From an uncultured Sutterella sp. (GTDB taxonomy: Bacteria; Pseudomonadota; Gammaproteobacteria; Burkholderiales; Burkholderiaceae_F), in contig UPZS01000054.1 of NCBI GenBank assembly GCA_900538905.1, forward strand, positions 1 through 9,210: a stretch of DNA of 9,210 bases, read 5' to 3'. The stretch's first letter is position 1. Every line of letters begins with the position of its first letter. The position numbers and the translations under genes were made by a program. Below, piece after piece: positions 7,057 through 9,210 of the stretch. The notes under the pieces were generated by a model. That model did not search any database. It saw only the letters and a program-made list of their open reading frames with translations, and was not told the origin of the DNA.

Positions 7057-7980
7057 ATGTCGCTCTCCCACACAAATCTCACCAATAATTTGGCGCTGTG
7101 GCGTTTGTTTATTGAGGTTTGCCATAAAGGCTCCATCAGTGCAGTTGCCAAAGATCATCAGGTTGATCCTTCGACCATCAGCCGCAAGCTTTCTGCGCTC
7201 GAATCCTCGCTTGGCGTGAGGTTTTTATCCCGCAGCACTCGTTCTTTGTCATTAACCACCGCCGGCGTTGATGCCCTGATGCAGGCGCAGTCCATGTTGG
7301 ATGTTTACGACGATTTTCTGCAGAAGATCAAGCCCGACACCGCCCACCTCAAGGGACTTGTTCGCATTGCAGCTCCGCCAACCATCATCGATGAACTCCT
7401 CTGGAAGTGGCTTGCCGAATTTCAAAGACTGCACCCAGATGTGCATATCAACATGCTTGCAAACTCGGAAGCCCAGGAACCCAATCGCGACAGCGTTGAC
7501 ATCGCTCTGGTGACCGGTTCCTTTATTCCATCAGGCAGTGAACACATCGGCACGTTTTCCCGCGGCATGACGGCCAGTCCCGCCTACATCGAAAAATACG
7601 GCATGCCTAAGCACCCGTCAGAGCTCATCAATCATCGTGCACTTCGCTACAGCGGCGGCATGGCCGAAAAGCGGCTATTTGTGCGCAGAGGACACGTGTT
7701 GGAACCGCTGACGTTCAATGCAACCGTTTTTTCAAGCTCGGTTTATGCCATCAATCAAATGGCAATTGCCGGAATGGGCATTGCGTTGACGACTCCCGAC
7801 TACCTGTGTCGCCGAGATATTGAAGCCGGACGGCTTGTCAGAGTTTTGCCGGATTGGCCGATTCCGGACCATTTGGTCCACGCTGTCGTGGCTCGGGATC
7901 GTTACCGGTCTCATTGCGTGATGGAAATTCTCAAATGCATCAAACACGGATGGCGTAGCCATCCTGATCTGAAAAGTTAA
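7057..7980 (+). CDS. LysR-type transcriptional regulator
   Basis: A 307-residue regulator of full family length. The N-terminal winged helix-turn-helix is clear at about 13-72: FIEVCHKGSISAVAKDHQV followed by the recognition helix DPSTISRKLSALESSLGVRF and the wing RSTRSLSLTTAG. A linker helix runs to about 95, and the effector-binding domain occupies about 98-300 (LVRIAAPPTI, then VDIALVTG at 147-154 and the AIAGMGIALTTPDYL block near 236-250). It resembles the DmlR/AaeR-like branch in this architecture. ATG 7057 has little ribosome-site support (only AGAAGA about 15 bases upstream), but no better in-frame start exists before the helix-turn-helix. It is divergent from the flavoprotein gene and runs directly into yjiH five bases after its stop, so it is probably co-transcribed with yjiHG and controls both sides. 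Its inducer cannot be read from sequence. Confidence 0.95.
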   Translation: MSLSHTNLTNNLALWRLFIEVCHKGSISAVAKDHQVDPSTISRKLSALESSLGVRFLSRSTRSLSLTTAGVDALMQAQSMLDVYDDFLQKIKPDTAHLKGLVRIAAPPTIIDELLWKWLAEFQRLHPDVHINMLANSEAQEPNRDSVDIALVTGSFIPSGSEHIGTFSRGMTASPAYIEKYGMPKHPSELINHRALRYSGGMAEKRLFVRRGHVLEPLTFNATVFSSSVYAINQMAIAGMGIALTTPDYLCRRDIEAGRLVRVLPDWPIPDHLVHAVVARDRYRSHCVMEILKCIKHGWRSHPDLKS

Positions 7981-7985
7981 GCCTC

Positions 7986-8624
7986 ATGCGTCAAACACTG
8001 TTGGCCTACTTCGGTCTGGCCGTTCTGATATTTTGTTTCGCTGGTATTGGAGCCTGGTTCGTGCCGGAGGGTTCCTCCTTTTTTCTGGATTTCCAATCAC
8101 TCATTGGTTCTTTCGGTTGTTTGCAGTTCCCCAACGGCACAGAAGTCTGCGACGTGACACTCAAACACGGTACCGGGGCCAAAGCTGGCTTCATTTACTG
8201 CCTCGGTCTGATCCCTTCAATCATGATTACCTGCGGCATTTTGAACGTATTGCAATTTTGGAATACCGATAAAGCTGCTCAACGCCTCTTTTCCGCTCCT
8301 GTTCGCTTCCTGACAGGCTTGCCAGGAATCACCACCGTAGCCATGTTTATTTCACTGCAATCCAGTGATGCCGGAGCAATGGCAACCAAGGAACTTCATA
8401 ACTCCGATGCCATTACGGACAACGAGCGCGATATTCTTGCCATGTGGCAATTCTCCTCAAGCGGAACGCTCATCAATGTCTACTCCAACGGCTTAGCGTT
8501 GCTGCCAATCATTGTGACGCCCATCGGAAATATCCTGTTGGTCATCATTGCCGCCAAATTTTTAGGTGCAAACCTTATGCGACTCACGCTTCGGCTATTC
8601 CGCCAATCGGAGGTAACCCGATGA
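7986..8624 (+). CDS. yjiH: YjiH-family inner-membrane protein (nucleoside-recognition/Gate domain)
   Basis: A 212-residue membrane protein of the Gate (nucleoside recognition) superfamily, matching E. coli YjiH in several blocks: IGSFGC (40-45), GTGAKAGF (62-69), TGLPGITTVAM (110-120), QSSDAGAMATKEL (125-137) and AKFLGANLMRL (190-200). Hydrophobic segments lie near 4-26, 69-91, 107-124, 158-178 and 180-200. YjiH and YjiG are thought to work as a pair forming a split transporter; the substrate is not established. The loop between the first two helices holds Cys45 and Cys55, a possible periplasmic disulfide. E. coli YjiH is 227 residues and, as I recall it, lacks these two cysteines. ATG 7986 lies five bases after the LysR stop with only a weak GAAAAG ribosome site, and the last four bases overlap yjiG as ATGA. 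Confidence 0.88.
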   Translation: MRQTLLAYFGLAVLIFCFAGIGAWFVPEGSSFFLDFQSLIGSFGCLQFPNGTEVCDVTLKHGTGAKAGFIYCLGLIPSIMITCGILNVLQFWNTDKAAQRLFSAPVRFLTGLPGITTVAMFISLQSSDAGAMATKELHNSDAITDNERDILAMWQFSSSGTLINVYSNGLALLPIIVTPIGNILLVIIAAKFLGANLMRLTLRLFRQSEVTR

Positions 8625-9082
8625 GCGAAACACCTCAATCTGCCTCTCAGGCTTTCTTCTCGGGTTGCAAAAGCGGCTTGAATTTAGCTCTTTACGGGAT
8701 ATTGCCACGCGTCATGGTAGCGTTCATCCTTATTTCCGTTTTGGAAGCCTGTGGTGCAATGAACCTCATCGGAGACGTCTTCACTCCCGTCATGCACGTA
8801 TGGTCTCTCCCCGGTGAAGCCGCTGTTGTGCTAGCTACAGCAATCTTTTCAAATGCCGCTGCCGTAGGTACCATCGTTTCTCTTTTTGCTTCCGGCACCC
8901 TCTCAGCTACCGATGCCACGATTTTGATGCCCGGGCTCTACCTCATGGGGGCTCTGTTTCAATTTGCCGCCAGGGTTTTGGGAACCGCCGGCGTCTCCCG
9001 AAAAATTTGGCCTGCCATGTTCGCGATTTGTCTCGCAAACGCTGCCGTGGCGATGTGGCTAACGGCATGGCTTGTGAGATAA
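8621..9082 (+). CDS. yjiG: YjiG-family inner-membrane protein (Gate domain partner of YjiH)
   Basis: A 153-residue membrane protein, the same length as E. coli YjiG. Conserved blocks include ILPRVMVAFILISVLE (27-42), PVMHVWSLPGEAAVVLATA (56-74), MPGLYLMGALFQ (103-114) and RVLGTAGVS (118-126). Hydrophobic segments lie near 22-44, 66-91, 99-118 and 130-151. The start is ATG 8621, preceded by CGGAGGT about six bases upstream and overlapping the yjiH stop by four bases; the same frame is open further upstream but only inside yjiH. In E. coli yjiG and yjiH neighbour iadA (isoaspartyl dipeptidase); no peptidase gene is present here, and a flavoprotein and a LysR regulator take its place. This gene ends the plus-strand operon; no strong terminator follows. 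Confidence 0.92.
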   Translation: MSETPQSASQAFFSGCKSGLNLALYGILPRVMVAFILISVLEACGAMNLIGDVFTPVMHVWSLPGEAAVVLATAIFSNAAAVGTIVSLFASGTLSATDATILMPGLYLMGALFQFAARVLGTAGVSRKIWPAMFAICLANAAVAMWLTAWLVR

Positions 9083-9133
9083 AACACCTTTCTGGACTTC
9101 TTGATTCCGCTCATATTAAATCGAATCAGATAA
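9083..9133. other. Short spacer after yjiG with a weak inverted repeat
   Basis: TGATTC (9102-9107) and GAATCA (9123-9128) could form a six-base stem with a 15-base loop, but no T-run follows it, so it is not a convincing terminator. Nothing else was seen before the repeats that begin near 9149. Confidence 0.35.
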
Positions 9134-9210
9134 TGAAAATTACCATTTATTCGGACGATGATTCTCTTGCATTCGGACACCCCAATTCTCGAACATTCGG
9201 ACTGTGGTTT
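9134..9210. mobile_element. Possible terminal repeats of an IS21-family element running off the right edge
   Basis: ATTCGGAC occurs three times in direct orientation at 9149-9156, 9171-9178 and 9195-9202 (start-to-start 22 and 24 bp). The last two copies belong to a longer unit, ATTCTC-n4-ATTCGGAC, at 9161-9178 and 9185-9202. IS21-family insertion sequences carry several repeats of about 20 bp of this kind at each end and have TG/CA tips; a TG at 9134 is a plausible outer tip. No transposase coding sequence lies in the window, so the assignment is inference from repeat layout. Confidence 0.5.

Noticed and set aside
7252..7513. Open frames on both strands inside the LysR gene
   Set aside because: They are shadows of a clear full-length LysR reading frame and have no independent support.
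8444..8620. Upstream extension of the yjiG frame into yjiH
   Set aside because: ATG 8621 has a good ribosome site, gives exactly the E. coli YjiG length, and the extension would lie wholly inside a well-supported membrane protein gene.

Overview
The window looks like part of a Gram-negative, probably betaproteobacterial chromosome. A twin-arginine periplasmic flavoprotein beside a LysR regulator, together with a moderate base composition, is typical of Sutterellaceae such as Parasutterella. That placement is inferred from gene content only; no rRNA or other marker is present.

Bases 1-4728, minus strand: five tightly packed genes of an ABC-transporter-dependent (group 2, Kps-type) capsule export system. 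In transcription order they are a small outer-membrane-type lipoprotein, kpsM (permease), kpsT (ATPase), kpsE (inner-membrane/periplasmic polysaccharide co-polymerase) and kpsD (periplasmic/outer-membrane export protein, cut by the left edge). The M-T-E-D order is that of Campylobacter kpsMTED. Adjacent genes overlap by 4 or 14 bp or lie 25 bp apart, so they are almost certainly one operon. KpsM and KpsT drive undecaprenol-independent, lipid-linked polysaccharide across the inner membrane, and KpsE and KpsD carry it through the periplasm to the surface. Two gene starts needed correction: kpsM at 4325 and kpsT at 3537.

Bases 4729-5393: about 570 bp with no convincing gene, holding the capsule operon leader and a long-range inverted repeat, followed by two adjacent hairpins. 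The larger hairpin has the shape of a minus-strand intrinsic terminator for the flavoprotein gene.

Bases 5394-9082: a divergent locus. On the minus strand is a Tat-exported FAD flavoprotein of the fumarate reductase/3-ketosteroid dehydrogenase superfamily (start corrected to 6884). It appears to lack the substrate residues of true fumarate reductases. On the plus strand, across a 172-bp intergenic region, run a LysR-type regulator, a YjiH homologue and a YjiG homologue, spaced 5 bp and overlapping 4 bp. The likely logic is a regulator controlling a two-subunit membrane transporter and a periplasmic oxidoreductase that act on the same unknown small molecule.

Bases 9083-9210: no gene. Three ATTCGGAC direct repeats at 22- and 24-bp spacing resemble the multi-repeat terminus of an IS21-family insertion sequence that would continue beyond the right edge.

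No tRNA, rRNA or CRISPR array was seen. The most interesting points are the atypical active site of the flavoprotein, its coupling to YjiHG and a regulator, the lipoprotein leading the capsule operon, and the probable mobile-element end.
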